A DNA stretch of 12,324 nucleotides from an uncultured Faecalibacterium sp. (GTDB taxonomy: Bacteria; Bacillota; Clostridia; Oscillospirales; Ruminococcaceae), in NCBI GenBank assembly GCA_934511465.1, contig CAKSWG010000043.1:1-12324 (forward strand), read 5' to 3'. Shown here one piece after another: positions 1 to 5,813 of this stretch (its first letter is position 1; each line of letters begins with the position of its first letter). Below the pieces are notes generated by a model. The model was not told where the DNA came from. It made no database searches and saw only the letters and a program-made list of their open reading frames with translations. The position numbers and the translations under genes are program-made.

Positions 1-1
1 T

Positions 2-77
2 GCCTCTGTAGCTCAGTCGGTAGAGCAGGGGACTGAAAATCCCCGTGTCATTGGTTCGATTCCGATCGGAGGCACCA
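2..77 (+). tRNA. tRNA-Phe (anticodon GAA)
   Basis: A complete cloverleaf is visible. The acceptor stem 2-8 (GCCTCTG) pairs with 67-73 (CGGAGGC), with one T-G wobble. The D stem is GCTC/GAGC (11-14/23-26). The anticodon stem GGGGA (28-32) pairs with TCCCC (40-44) around loop CTGAAAA, giving anticodon GAA at 35-37. The T arm contains GGTTCGATTCC. The discriminator is A74 and CCA (75-77) is encoded in the gene. It decodes UUC/UUU. It is also the kind of tRNA that the T-box leader of pheS-pheT in this window should recognise. Confidence 0.97.
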
Positions 78-81
78 CGTC

Positions 82-109
82 GAAAGTCGTGTAAGACTTT
101 CTCCTTTTC
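82..109 (+). terminator. Candidate weak terminator after tRNA-Phe
   Basis: A perfect 7-bp inverted repeat GAAAGTC (82-88) / GACTTTC (95-101) with a 6-nt loop lies 4 nt past the tRNA CCA end and is followed by TCCTTTT. The stem is short and AT-rich, so it may instead be a processing signal in a tRNA-Phe/tRNA-Gly transcript. Confidence 0.4.
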
Positions 110-173
110 CCCACAAAATCTTGCTTTGCAAGCTTTCGCGGAGACCCCGAAATTCGCAAGAATCGCTCGGGAG

Positions 174-193
174 GGTGCAGGGATAAATGCACC
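174..193 (+). other. Hairpin just upstream of tRNA-Gly
   Basis: GGTGCA (174-179) and TGCACC (188-193) form a perfect 6-bp stem with loop GGGATAAA, ending 6 nt before the mature 5' end of tRNA-Gly. It could fold in a precursor transcript and affect 5' processing, or be chance. I found no convincing promoter in the 122-nt spacer between the two tRNAs, which favours co-transcription. Confidence 0.3.
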
Positions 194-199
194 GGATAT

Positions 200-275
200 G
201 CGGCCGTAGCTCATCTGGTAGAGCGCCACCTTGCCAAGGTGGAGGTAGCGAGTTCGAGCCTCGTCGGCCGCTCCA
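200..275 (+). tRNA. tRNA-Gly (anticodon GCC)
   Basis: The acceptor stem GCGGCCG (200-206) pairs perfectly with CGGCCGC (265-271). The D stem is GCTC/GAGC (209-212/221-224). The anticodon stem CCACC/GGTGG encloses loop TTGCCAA with anticodon GCC at 233-235. The T loop is GTTCGAG-like. The discriminator is T272 and CCA is encoded (273-275). It decodes GGC/GGU glycine codons. Confidence 0.97.
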
Positions 276-280
276 ACACG

Positions 281-322
281 AAGCCATCGTTGATGCAGAA
301 ATGCAAAAACGATGGCTTTTTT
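281..322 (+). terminator. Rho-independent terminator of the tRNA unit
   Basis: AAGCCATCGTT (281-291) and AACGATGGCTT (308-318) form an 11-bp perfect stem. An inner TGCA/TGCA pairing closes a GAAA tetraloop (297-300). A run of T follows (317-322). It sits 5 nt after the tRNA-Gly CCA end and is the strongest terminator at the left end of the window. Confidence 0.9.
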
Positions 323-624
323 GTGTTTCCTGTGCAGAGCGTATTCGCGTGTTTGAAGTTCTGCACCTTTTATAAAAGGCATCTCCGCCGAATATGTACT
401 CTTTTGCGCGCACAAAAGAGTACCAGAAAAGCGCCCGCTACTTTCGAGGCGCGGGAGGCGGCGGGTTGCGGCTCCCTGCGTCTGCTTCGTGCCTTGAGCG
501 GCACTCGCATCCCGCAGGCCGCGGCCCCAACAGCTCCTCCCTGTTTCTGCCGCAGGCAGCGGTCGTCGCCGTTGCAAACTAAGGGCTGCACGCCCCTAGT
601 AACCCCAAAGCAGTTGGGCTCCAT

Positions 625-662
625 ACAAAAAATCCAAGTCGCTTCGCTAAAGGATTTTTTGT
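625..662. terminator. Terminator-like symmetrical hairpin
   Basis: ACAAAAAATCC (625-635) and GGATTTTTTGT (652-662) are perfect reverse complements, 11 bp, around a 16-nt loop that includes GCTTCGC. Because the arms carry A6 and T6, the structure reads as a terminator-like hairpin in either direction. No gene directly precedes it on either strand; the nearest leftward gene has its own terminator at 762-802. Confidence 0.4.
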
Positions 663-681
663 GTTACGCCGATTTCAAGGA

Positions 682-718
682 CCCTCAGTCGCCGCGCGAT
701 AGCTCCCCGTAGGGGAGC
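682..718. repeat. Short intergenic repeat unit, copy 1
   Basis: The unit starts with CCCTCAGTCGC (682-692) and ends in the hairpin GCTCCCC-GTA-GGGGAGC (702-718). A related, diverged arrangement occurs at 3421-3466: CCTTCAGCCGC, 9 of 11 matches, followed by GGCTCCCTCAGGGAGGAAGCC. The shared order of a CAG-containing head and a GCTCCC/GGGAGC hairpin tail suggests copies of one dispersed intergenic repeat family. With only two diverged copies visible this stays tentative. Confidence 0.45.
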
Positions 719-761
719 GAACGTCAGCAGATGCAGTTTATCGTTACGACCCTTTCCCGTG

Positions 762-802
762 AAAAAGTAAATCCGAAACGACCGCAGTCGTTTCGGATTT
801 AC
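762..802 (-). terminator. Terminator of the leftward AEC carrier gene
   Basis: A perfect 16-bp inverted repeat (767-782/787-802) surrounds a 4-nt loop. Read leftward, the stem is followed directly by TTTTT (766-762), a classic intrinsic terminator about 65 nt after the stop codon of the carrier gene. Read rightward the stem lacks a T tract, so the direction is clear. Confidence 0.85.
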
Positions 803-865
803 AAATTATAAAATAATATTACCTTAAATATTGTCAGAGCGAAGCGGAGACAATTCTAAATCGTC

Positions 866-1792
866 TCACATAGCAACGGTGATTACCAGCGCGCACAACG
901 GCAGCACCACGATGCTCAGCAGGGTGGTCAGCACTACACTGCCCGCCGCAAAGCTCTCGTCGTGGCCAAACTGCACCGCAAACACCGAGGTGATGGCTGC
1001 TGCGGGGCAGCATTCCAGCAGCACCACCACCTGCGCCGCTGTGCCGTGGAAGCCCAGCAGGCTGAACAGTGCCAGACACACCGCCGGGATCAACACCATG
1101 CGCACCGCCGCCAGCTTCCAGATGTGCACATCGGTCACGATGCTTTTTACACTGCCGGCGGCGATCAGCATGCCGGTGATCATCATGGAAAGCGGCGTGT
1201 TCATGCCTGCCAGCAGCTCCAGCGGCTGGGCGATCAGATTCGGGATGGGGATTTGCAGCAGGTAGACCGCAAGGCCCGCGATCACCGCATACAGCACCGG
1301 CGTGCGCACCAGACTGCGCACTACCTCTTTGGGGCTGGAACTGCCGCTTACAAAGCCGTAGCCCATGGTCCACAGCAGGATGTTGAACACGGTAACAAAG
1401 GCGCTGGCGTAGAGCAGGCCTTCAGAGCCGAACAGCGCCGAAATAAGAGGAAAACCCATGTATGCCGCATTGGAAAAGATGCATGCAAACCGGAAAATAG
1501 GCGTGCGGCTGTCTTTTTTGCGAGCGGTCAGCAGCAGGGTGATCACGGTGCCTGCCAGAATGGCAAGGGTGCTCATGCCAAAGGCCGCCAGCAGGTTGCG
1601 CAGAATTTCGGCGCTGAACTCCATGCGGTAGGAGTTTACGATCATGGCGGGCACAACGATGTAGACCAGCAGGTTGGAAAGTGCCTGCTTGTGTTCGGGC
1701 CGGAGCACGCCGGTCTTGACGGCCAGCACGCCGGTGCCAATGAGCAAAAACAGCACGACCACCTGCTGCGCGGTGATGAGAGCCAGTTCCAT
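866..1792 (-). CDS. AEC family transporter (auxin efflux carrier-like)
   Basis: This 308-residue membrane protein resembles the AEC family (PF03547), secondary carriers which in bacteria are mostly linked to export of malate, malonate or other small organic acids; the substrate cannot be told from sequence. Hydrophobic segments run through the whole chain, consistent with about ten membrane spans. The N-terminal half carries the family-like stretch KTGVLRPEHKQALSNLLVY near residues 24-42, and the second half has LLAGMNTPLSMMITGMLIAAG, typical of the domain. The start chosen is the ATG at 1792, since AGGAGGGG lies 4-5 nt upstream; the open frame extends 26 codons further upstream without a good site. 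It ends with TGA at 866-868. It lies downstream of the nucleoid-associated gene on the same strand with a 112-nt gap that contains a possible promoter of its own. Confidence 0.9.
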   Translation of the reverse strand: MELALITAQQVVVLFLLIGTGVLAVKTGVLRPEHKQALSNLLVYIVVPAMIVNSYRMEFSAEILRNLLAAFGMSTLAILAGTVITLLLTARKKDSRTPIFRFACIFSNAAYMGFPLISALFGSEGLLYASAFVTVFNILLWTMGYGFVSGSSSPKEVVRSLVRTPVLYAVIAGLAVYLLQIPIPNLIAQPLELLAGMNTPLSMMITGMLIAAGSVKSIVTDVHIWKLAAVRMVLIPAVCLALFSLLGFHGTAAQVVVLLECCPAAAITSVFAVQFGHDESFAAGSVVLTTLLSIVVLPLCALVITVAM

Positions 1793-1841
1793 AAGTCCCC
1801 TCCTGAAAGATGCAACTGTATTTATCGAAAGATACAACGCA

Positions 1842-1870
1842 GGTATAACACGAAACCCTGCACTTTGCAA
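1842..1870 (-). promoter_or_regulatory. Candidate promoter of the AEC carrier gene
   Basis: Read leftward, TTGCAA (1870-1865) and TATACC (1847-1842) are separated by exactly 17 nt, matching sigma-A spacing with 4 of 6 bases at each box. It lies 50 nt upstream of the ATG at 1792. A 9-bp inverted repeat (1853-1861/1879-1887) brackets the -35 box and could be a weak terminator for the upstream gene or an operator. Confidence 0.5.
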
Positions 1871-1904
1871 GATGCTGCGCAGGGTTTTTGCAAATTTTGT
1901 GCTT

Positions 1905-2894
1905 TTATAGGATCACATTTTTAATGAGCAGCGAAATACTGCCGTCGTCGCTGTGCAAAAACTCCACCTCGTTGTCGGAGCTGAGCAGCTCGGTGGGGAT
2001 CTTCACCTCAATGCCGTTGGCGGTGTGGATGCTGCGGCTCTCCATGCGGCGGATGCGCGCAGGCGTTACCGTGACAGGCTGCTCGGGCGCTTCCAGCACA
2101 TCGCTCTTCTCCACATAATCGTCAAAGGGCACAGCGGCAAGGGGATATTCCTCTTCCAGCTGCTGGCGCACCTGCTGTACAGACACCCGGTTGTCGTTGT
2201 CGGCGGCCTGATTGGCGATCAGCATGGCCACCTGCGCCTCTACGTGGGGCTGGTCGGCGTAGTTTTCCTGCACGGCCTGCACGGCGGCTTCCTGAATGGC
2301 CTGCAGCTTCTTTTTCTCCGGCTGAGCGGTGGTGTACTGGAACACCACGCTGGAAAGGTAAAACTCCTTGCGGCCGTCGATGTCAAACTTCTTTTCCAGC
2401 AGCTTCATGGAGTAATCGGTCAGATTCACAAGGGCACCTTCCTCTACCTTGCCGCTCTGGCTGGGCAGGCAGGCCCGCTGCTGAATGATGGAATTCACGG
2501 GGGCACCCTCCACATTCTCGGTGTAATGGGTGTAGCCGTTTTTGTAGTTCAGCTTCAGGATGCCAAGCCACGGTTCACCGTCGCGGGTAAAATCCACCAC
2601 GGCAAGGTCCGCACCCGGGATGGTGGTGTGGGCGTGCATGTAATCGAACAGAACGCCTGCAATGCGGCAGGAGAGGTCCACAAAATCGTGGTTGTGCTCC
2701 AGCTCGTTTTTAAAAGCAGAGTCCGGCAGCGGGCGGCACTGGCGGATATCGTCGCTGGCAAGCAGTTTTTCAATGTGATACTGGAAGTAGGCAGTCTTTT
2801 CGGCAGTCATCTCCATGCCGCCGCCGCTGAGCACAGGCGCATCCATGGTGGTGTCCAGCACGTGCAGAATGGCCTGATGAATGATGATCTCCAT
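1905..2894 (-). CDS. YejK/NdpA-like nucleoid-associated protein
   Basis: A 329-residue soluble protein of the 37-kDa nucleoid-associated family (PF04245, NA37; E. coli YejK/NdpA). Members bind DNA and co-purify with the nucleoid; their exact role in Firmicutes is unclear. Recognisable family features are the N-terminal MEIIIHQAILHVLD, the central stretch VVDFTRDGEPWLGILKLNYK near residues 107-126, and the C-terminal part ending in LLIKNVIL. The length matches the family. The start is the ATG at 2894: AGAGGT is suitably spaced upstream, and the extra upstream codons of the open frame cross a promoter-like region. The stop is TAA at 1905-1907. It is divergent from the interrupted PH-domain gene, sharing an intergenic space of 142 nt. 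It is the promoter-proximal leftward gene and may read through into the AEC carrier. Confidence 0.88.
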   Translation of the reverse strand: MEIIIHQAILHVLDTTMDAPVLSGGGMEMTAEKTAYFQYHIEKLLASDDIRQCRPLPDSAFKNELEHNHDFVDLSCRIAGVLFDYMHAHTTIPGADLAVVDFTRDGEPWLGILKLNYKNGYTHYTENVEGAPVNSIIQQRACLPSQSGKVEEGALVNLTDYSMKLLEKKFDIDGRKEFYLSSVVFQYTTAQPEKKKLQAIQEAAVQAVQENYADQPHVEAQVAMLIANQAADNDNRVSVQQVRQQLEEEYPLAAVPFDDYVEKSDVLEAPEQPVTVTPARIRRMESRSIHTANGIEVKIPTELLSSDNEVEFLHSDDGSISLLIKNVIL

Positions 2895-2910
2895 GGGAGT
2901 TACCTCTTTT

Positions 2911-2928
2911 TGCAAAACATTTTTTGCA
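2911..2928. promoter_or_regulatory. Palindrome in the leader of the nucleoid-associated gene
   Basis: TGCAAAA (2911-2917) and TTTTGCA (2922-2928) form a perfect 7-bp inverted repeat with a 4-nt spacer. It lies just downstream of the -10 box and upstream of the ribosome binding site of the leftward gene, the usual place for a repressor operator. It is AT-rich and could be chance. Confidence 0.35.
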
Positions 2929-2931
2929 TAC

Positions 2932-2940
2932 AGTATAACA
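2932..2940 (-). promoter_or_regulatory. Extended -10 promoter of the nucleoid-associated gene
   Basis: Read leftward, TGTTATACT (2940-2932) is an extended -10 element (TGn plus TATACT). The -35 region at 17-nt spacing is poor, which is common for extended -10 promoters. It starts 38 nt upstream of the ATG at 2894. Confidence 0.5.
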
Positions 2941-2969
2941 CAGTGCGGCCCAAAAGGCGAGAGCGCATC

Positions 2970-2998
2970 TTGTAAACCGCTGGCGGGAATGCTACAAT
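2970..2998 (+). promoter_or_regulatory. Promoter of the interrupted PH-domain gene
   Basis: TTGTAA (2970-2975), a 17-nt spacer, and TACAAT (2993-2998) form a good sigma-A promoter 38 nt upstream of the ATG at 3037. Together with the extended -10 element on the other strand it makes a compact divergent promoter pair. The promoter of the disrupted gene therefore appears intact. Confidence 0.7.
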
Positions 2999-3036
2999 AA
3001 GGGCAGGATACCGCGCAGGAAAGGGGAATAAAAACT

Positions 3037-3414
3037 ATGGAATTCCGTGATAAACCGATGGAAAATCTCATCCGCATTCAGGAAAAGGACATTTGCAAAA
3101 ATGCCCGTGCACTGCTTCTGGACGGCGAGCAGGTGGTGGGCGCTTACAAGACGGTGCGCGATTAGGTGATCTTTACCACCCACCGCATCATCATGGTGGA
3201 CATGCAGGGCGTCACCGGCACCCGGCAGCAGATCTTTGTGCTGCCGTATAAAAAGGTACTGCACTTTGGCATCCAGACAGCCGGTTTTGGCGATCCGATG
3301 CAGGCTTCGCAGCTGACGGTCTGCTTTGCGGACGGGCACGAGGCAAAATTCGGCTTTATCGGCCAGCAGGAACTGTTTGCAGTCGCCAATGCCATCAGCC
3401 GGTGCATCCTGTAA
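3037..3414 (+). pseudogene. Bacterial PH-domain protein gene with an in-frame TAG
   Basis: Reading from the ATG at 3037 (AGGAAAGGGG lies upstream) gives a 125-codon frame ending in TAA at 3412-3414, interrupted only by TAG at codon 43 (3163-3165). The two halves together match the single-domain bacterial PH family (PF08000, bPH_1). Before the stop is LLLDGEQVVGAYKTVRD, and directly after it VIFTTHRIIMVDMQGVTG, then LPYKKVLHFGIQTAGFGD, the usual order of the family; the total length is also normal. No frameshift or other stop is present. Three readings are possible: a recent nonsense mutation (CAG to TAG would be the simplest), a sequencing error, or real recoding or restart, since a GTG codon follows the TAG at once. 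The family forms ring-like oligomers in known structures; its function is poorly known. A pseudogene is the most economical call. Confidence 0.8.
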
Positions 3415-3420
3415 ATAACT

Positions 3421-3466
3421 CCTTCAGCCGCACTTCGTACTGTCCGGCTCCCTCAGGGAGGAAGCC
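3421..3466. repeat. Short intergenic repeat unit, copy 2
   Basis: CCTTCAGCCGC (3421-3431) followed by the hairpin-forming GGCTCCCTCAGGGAGGAAGCC (3446-3466) resembles the unit at 682-718 in order and in head sequence (9 of 11). It lies directly after the stop codon of the disrupted PH-domain gene and beside a terminator that also contains GGCTCCC/GGGAGCC. Confidence 0.4.
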
Positions 3467-3476
3467 ATAAACCAGC

Positions 3477-3511
3477 AGGCTCCCCGTCCGAGACCGGACA
3501 GGGAGCCTTTT
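3477..3511 (+). terminator. Terminator of the PH-domain gene
   Basis: AGGCTCCCCGTCCG (3477-3490) and CGGACAGGGAGCCT (3495-3508) form a 14-position stem with one mismatch and loop AGAC, followed by TTTT (3508-3511). The direction is rightward, since the leftward reading has no T tract. It lies between the PH-domain gene and the convergent MFS gene. Confidence 0.8.
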
Positions 3512-3540
3512 GCTGTATACGAAATGGGCGAATGGCAAAA

Positions 3541-4704
3541 TTAGCAGCGGCTTGTTTTGCGCACCAGCTGTTCGTGCATGAACACCATGAGCACCAGCAG
3601 TGCCAGCAGGTAAAAAGGGAACAGTGCCGGAGTGATGTTGTTTGCCAGCAGCCCGAACAGCGGCGGCATGGCCAGATTGCCCACATAGGCGCTTGCCATC
3701 TGGATGCCGATGACCGCCTGTGATCTGTCCGCACCGAAGTGCTCCGGCGTGGAGTGGATGATGCTGGGATAGATGGGCGCACAGCCCAGCCCCACCAGCA
3801 CAAGACCGCTCAGGGCAAGCACCTGCGGCCCGGGCAGCAGCAAAGCCAGCACGCCTGCGGCCAGAATGCACTGCCCCATGCGGATCATCTGCGTATCGTT
3901 GAATTTCAGGGTCAAAAAGCCGCAGGCGGCGCGCCCGGCGGTGATGCCGATGTAGAACAGGCTGGCAAAGCTGGCGGCAGTGTCGGGGGCGACGCCTTTC
4001 GTCAGCGTGAGGTAGCTGCTGGCCCACAGACCTGCCGTGGTCTCCAATGCACAGTAGCAGAAGAAGCACAGCATCACCTCTCTGGCACCCGGCAGACGGA
4101 ATACCTGCCCAAGGCTCAACACCTGCGGCGAGGCAGCTTCGGCGTCGGTGCCTGCAGTACGGCCCTGCCATAGTGGCAAGCTGAAAAAGAGCACTGCACT
4201 CAGCAGGATCTGGAACAGGGCGATGCACCGGTAGCCGGTCGTCCACGGTCCGCCGCCTGCCAGCACCCGGCCCATGACCATGGGGCTGATCATGGTGCCG
4301 ATGCCCCACATGCAGTGCAGCCAGCTCATGTGGCGGCTTTTATAATGTAAGGCAACATAGTTGTTCAGGGCCGCATCTACGCTGCCTGCACCCAGCCCAT
4401 AGGGCACGGCCCACAGGCAGAGCATCCAGAACTGTGTGGAGACCGAAAAGCCGAACAGCGCGGCAGCCGTCATGCCCACACTGAGGGCGGTCACTTTTCC
4501 GGTGCCCAGTGTGCGGGTGAGCCGGTCACTGTTCAGGCTGGAAACGATGGTGCCGAAGGAGATGATCATGGAGATCAGCCCCGCATAGGACACCGGCACA
4601 CCGAGCGCCGGATACATGGAAGGCCACGCCGACCCCAATAGGGAATCCGGCAGGCCCAGACTGATGAACGAGATGTAAATGATCGGAAGCAGAAGCTGTA
4701 CCAT
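3541..4704 (-). CDS. MFS transporter
   Basis: A 387-residue polytopic membrane protein of the major facilitator superfamily (PF07690). About twelve hydrophobic segments are visible in two halves. After the second segment is DRLTRTLGTGK (residues 60-70), a form of the MFS motif A loop between TM2 and TM3. Other marks are GLPDSLLGSAWPSMY near the N-terminus and WLHCMWGIGTMISPMVMGR before TM5, a pattern I associate with a Firmicutes MFS group whose substrates are largely unknown. The start is the ATG at 4704, with GGAGGAA about 10 nt upstream; the stop is TAA at 3541-3543. The gene is divergent from the AraC regulator across 171 nt, so that regulator might also control it. No strongly matching promoter was found. 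Drug, sugar or organic acid transport are all possible. Confidence 0.88.
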   Translation of the reverse strand: MVQLLLPIIYISFISLGLPDSLLGSAWPSMYPALGVPVSYAGLISMIISFGTIVSSLNSDRLTRTLGTGKVTALSVGMTAAALFGFSVSTQFWMLCLWAVPYGLGAGSVDAALNNYVALHYKSRHMSWLHCMWGIGTMISPMVMGRVLAGGGPWTTGYRCIALFQILLSAVLFFSLPLWQGRTAGTDAEAASPQVLSLGQVFRLPGAREVMLCFFCYCALETTAGLWASSYLTLTKGVAPDTAASFASLFYIGITAGRAACGFLTLKFNDTQMIRMGQCILAAGVLALLLPGPQVLALSGLVLVGLGCAPIYPSIIHSTPEHFGADRSQAVIGIQMASAYVGNLAMPPLFGLLANNITPALFPFYLLALLVLMVFMHEQLVRKTSRC

Positions 4705-4761
4705 AAACCTTGAGTTCCTCCGGGAAGCGTGTTATACTTGCAATGCATCTTGTGCTTTGCT

Positions 4762-4782
4762 GATGTAATAATATCACACATC
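4762..4782. promoter_or_regulatory. Candidate operator between the MFS and AraC genes
   Basis: In the divergent intergenic region an AT-rich segment holds GATGT (4762-4766) and ACATC (4778-4782) as an inverted repeat. Overlapping it is an imperfect 13-nt palindrome GTAATAATATCAC (4765-4777), in which 10 of 13 positions are symmetrical. AraC regulators more often bind direct repeats, so the assignment to the neighbouring regulator is weak. Confidence 0.3.
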
Positions 4783-4875
4783 GGAGCGGAATGTTAGGAT
4801 AAAAACGCCCGATTGATACAACAAAACCGGCGCAGATGCAGATGCGCGACCTTGACGGAAAGGAGATGGCGGACC

Positions 4876-5802
4876 GTGGCATTTCAGACCAGCTGTGCAG
4901 CAGCGGGCGGTCTCAACTGCCTGCCGGATGTTGTGGCGGATGGCGAGGGCAGGGAGCTGGTGCAGCACGGCAGCGCACTGTTTCCCATTGCCTGCTATGA
5001 AGAGGATCTCAAAAGCTACTCGGTAGCATGGCATTGGCATGAAGAGTTTGAATACATCCTTGCCGTAAAAGGCCCGCTGGCGGTAGACGTGAGCAAAGCC
5101 CGGCTGGTTTTGCAGACCGGACAGGGCGTGTTTGTCAATTCCGGCGTGTTCCATGCGGTGGAGCAGGCGGAGACTGGGGATGCCCTGCTGCATTCCGGGG
5201 TATTCCATCCGCGCCTGATCGGCGGCATGGATACCATCTTCTGGCAAAAGCTCGTGCACCCGCTGCTTCAGCCGGGAGCTCCGGCATACTTTCTGCTGGA
5301 CGAGGCGGACGACGAGCAGAAGGCCGTGCTCTGCCATTTGCGGGAAGTCTGGGACGCAGTGGCCCAAGAGGTCTTTGACTACGAGAATCAGGCGCGGTAC
5401 CATCTTTCGGCGGCGGTGCATCTGCTGGGAATGCAGTGCGAGGGCGGTAAAACAAAGGTCTCCCAGCAGGAGCAGGTGGCGGCCCAGCGCATGAAGCAGA
5501 TGCTGCGCTTTGTGGAAGAACATTATGCCGAAGAACTTACCGTGGAGCGCATTGCGGACAGCGTGGCCCTGAGCGGGAGTGCCTGCCTGCGCAGTTTCCG
5601 GCAGCTGCTGGGCACCACGCCCATCCAGTTCGTCAAACAGTACCGCATTGAAAAAGCGGCGGAGCTGCTGCTTTCCACCAGCATGAAGGCCGGCGAGATC
5701 GGCGCCGAGTGCGGCTTTGCGGACACCAGTTACTTTACAAAGACCTTCCGGGAACTCAAGCACTGCACGCCAAAAGAGTACCGGCAGAAGTTTGGCTTAT
5801 AA
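4876..5802 (+). CDS. AraC family transcriptional regulator
   Basis: A 308-residue cytoplasmic regulator with an N-terminal cupin-like sensing half and a C-terminal AraC/XylS double helix-turn-helix (PF12833). The cupin signature HWHEEFEYILAVKG is near residue 53. The DNA-binding half covers about residues 206-308: first helix-turn-helix ELTVERIADSVALSGSACLR, then IQFVKQYRIEKAAELL, second helix-turn-helix KAGEIGAECGFADTSYFTK, and the closing FRELKHCTPKEYR. The start chosen is GTG at 4876, because AGGAGA (4861-4866) lies 9 nt upstream; the frame is open further back to a TTG at 4813 without a site. The stop TAA is 11 nt before the MATE start, so the two genes are almost certainly co-transcribed, and the pump is the likeliest target. 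The ligand is unknown. Confidence 0.9.
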   Translation: MAFQTSCAAAGGLNCLPDVVADGEGRELVQHGSALFPIACYEEDLKSYSVAWHWHEEFEYILAVKGPLAVDVSKARLVLQTGQGVFVNSGVFHAVEQAETGDALLHSGVFHPRLIGGMDTIFWQKLVHPLLQPGAPAYFLLDEADDEQKAVLCHLREVWDAVAQEVFDYENQARYHLSAAVHLLGMQCEGGKTKVSQQEQVAAQRMKQMLRFVEEHYAEELTVERIADSVALSGSACLRSFRQLLGTTPIQFVKQYRIEKAAELLLSTSMKAGEIGAECGFADTSYFTKTFRELKHCTPKEYRQKFGL

Positions 5803-5813
5803 AAGGAGAAATT

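Larger units (their letters stand above)
332..718. other. Gene-free hairpin chain; candidate composite repeat or structured RNA
   Basis: No credible gene lies between the tRNA-Gly terminator and the AEC gene. Instead the region is a string of inverted repeats: 332-338/360-366 (7 bp); a perfect 14-nt palindrome at 366-379 (CCTTTTATAAAAGG); 396-406/413-423 (11 bp); 489-493/500-504; 547-551/555-559; 578-600 (ACTA and GGGC arms, one mismatch); 604-608/614-618; 625-635/652-662 (11 bp); and 702-708/712-718 (7 bp, GTA loop). Open frames crossing it are rich in Arg, Ala and Gly and have no ribosome binding site, as expected of shadow frames. I recall similar stretches giving spurious small proteins in Faecalibacterium-type genomes, which suggests a dispersed element, but this is memory and not checked. 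A structured non-coding RNA is the alternative. Confidence 0.45.

Noticed and set aside
370..624. Leftward 84-codon frame in the hairpin region, with an Arg-rich translation
   Set aside because: It has no ribosome binding site or promoter and runs through several inverted repeats. Its composition fits a spurious frame over a structured or repeated DNA element.
1853..1887. 9-bp inverted repeat considered as a terminator
   Set aside because: The T tract follows only in the rightward direction, where no gene lies upstream. In the leftward direction of the local genes it lacks a T run, so it was mentioned only with the promoter.
962..1924. Rightward 320-codon frame antisense to the AEC carrier
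   Set aside because: It is His/Gln-rich, has no start signal and no domain, and is fully explained by the carrier gene on the other strand.
1953..2975. Rightward 340-codon frame antisense to the nucleoid-associated gene
   Set aside because: It is a shadow frame with His/Val/Gly-rich low-complexity composition and ends inside the divergent promoter region.
4813..4875. N-terminal extension of the AraC regulator from a TTG codon
   Set aside because: There is no ribosome binding site before the TTG, the extension is Arg/Cys-rich and unlike the family, and a good site precedes the GTG at 4876.
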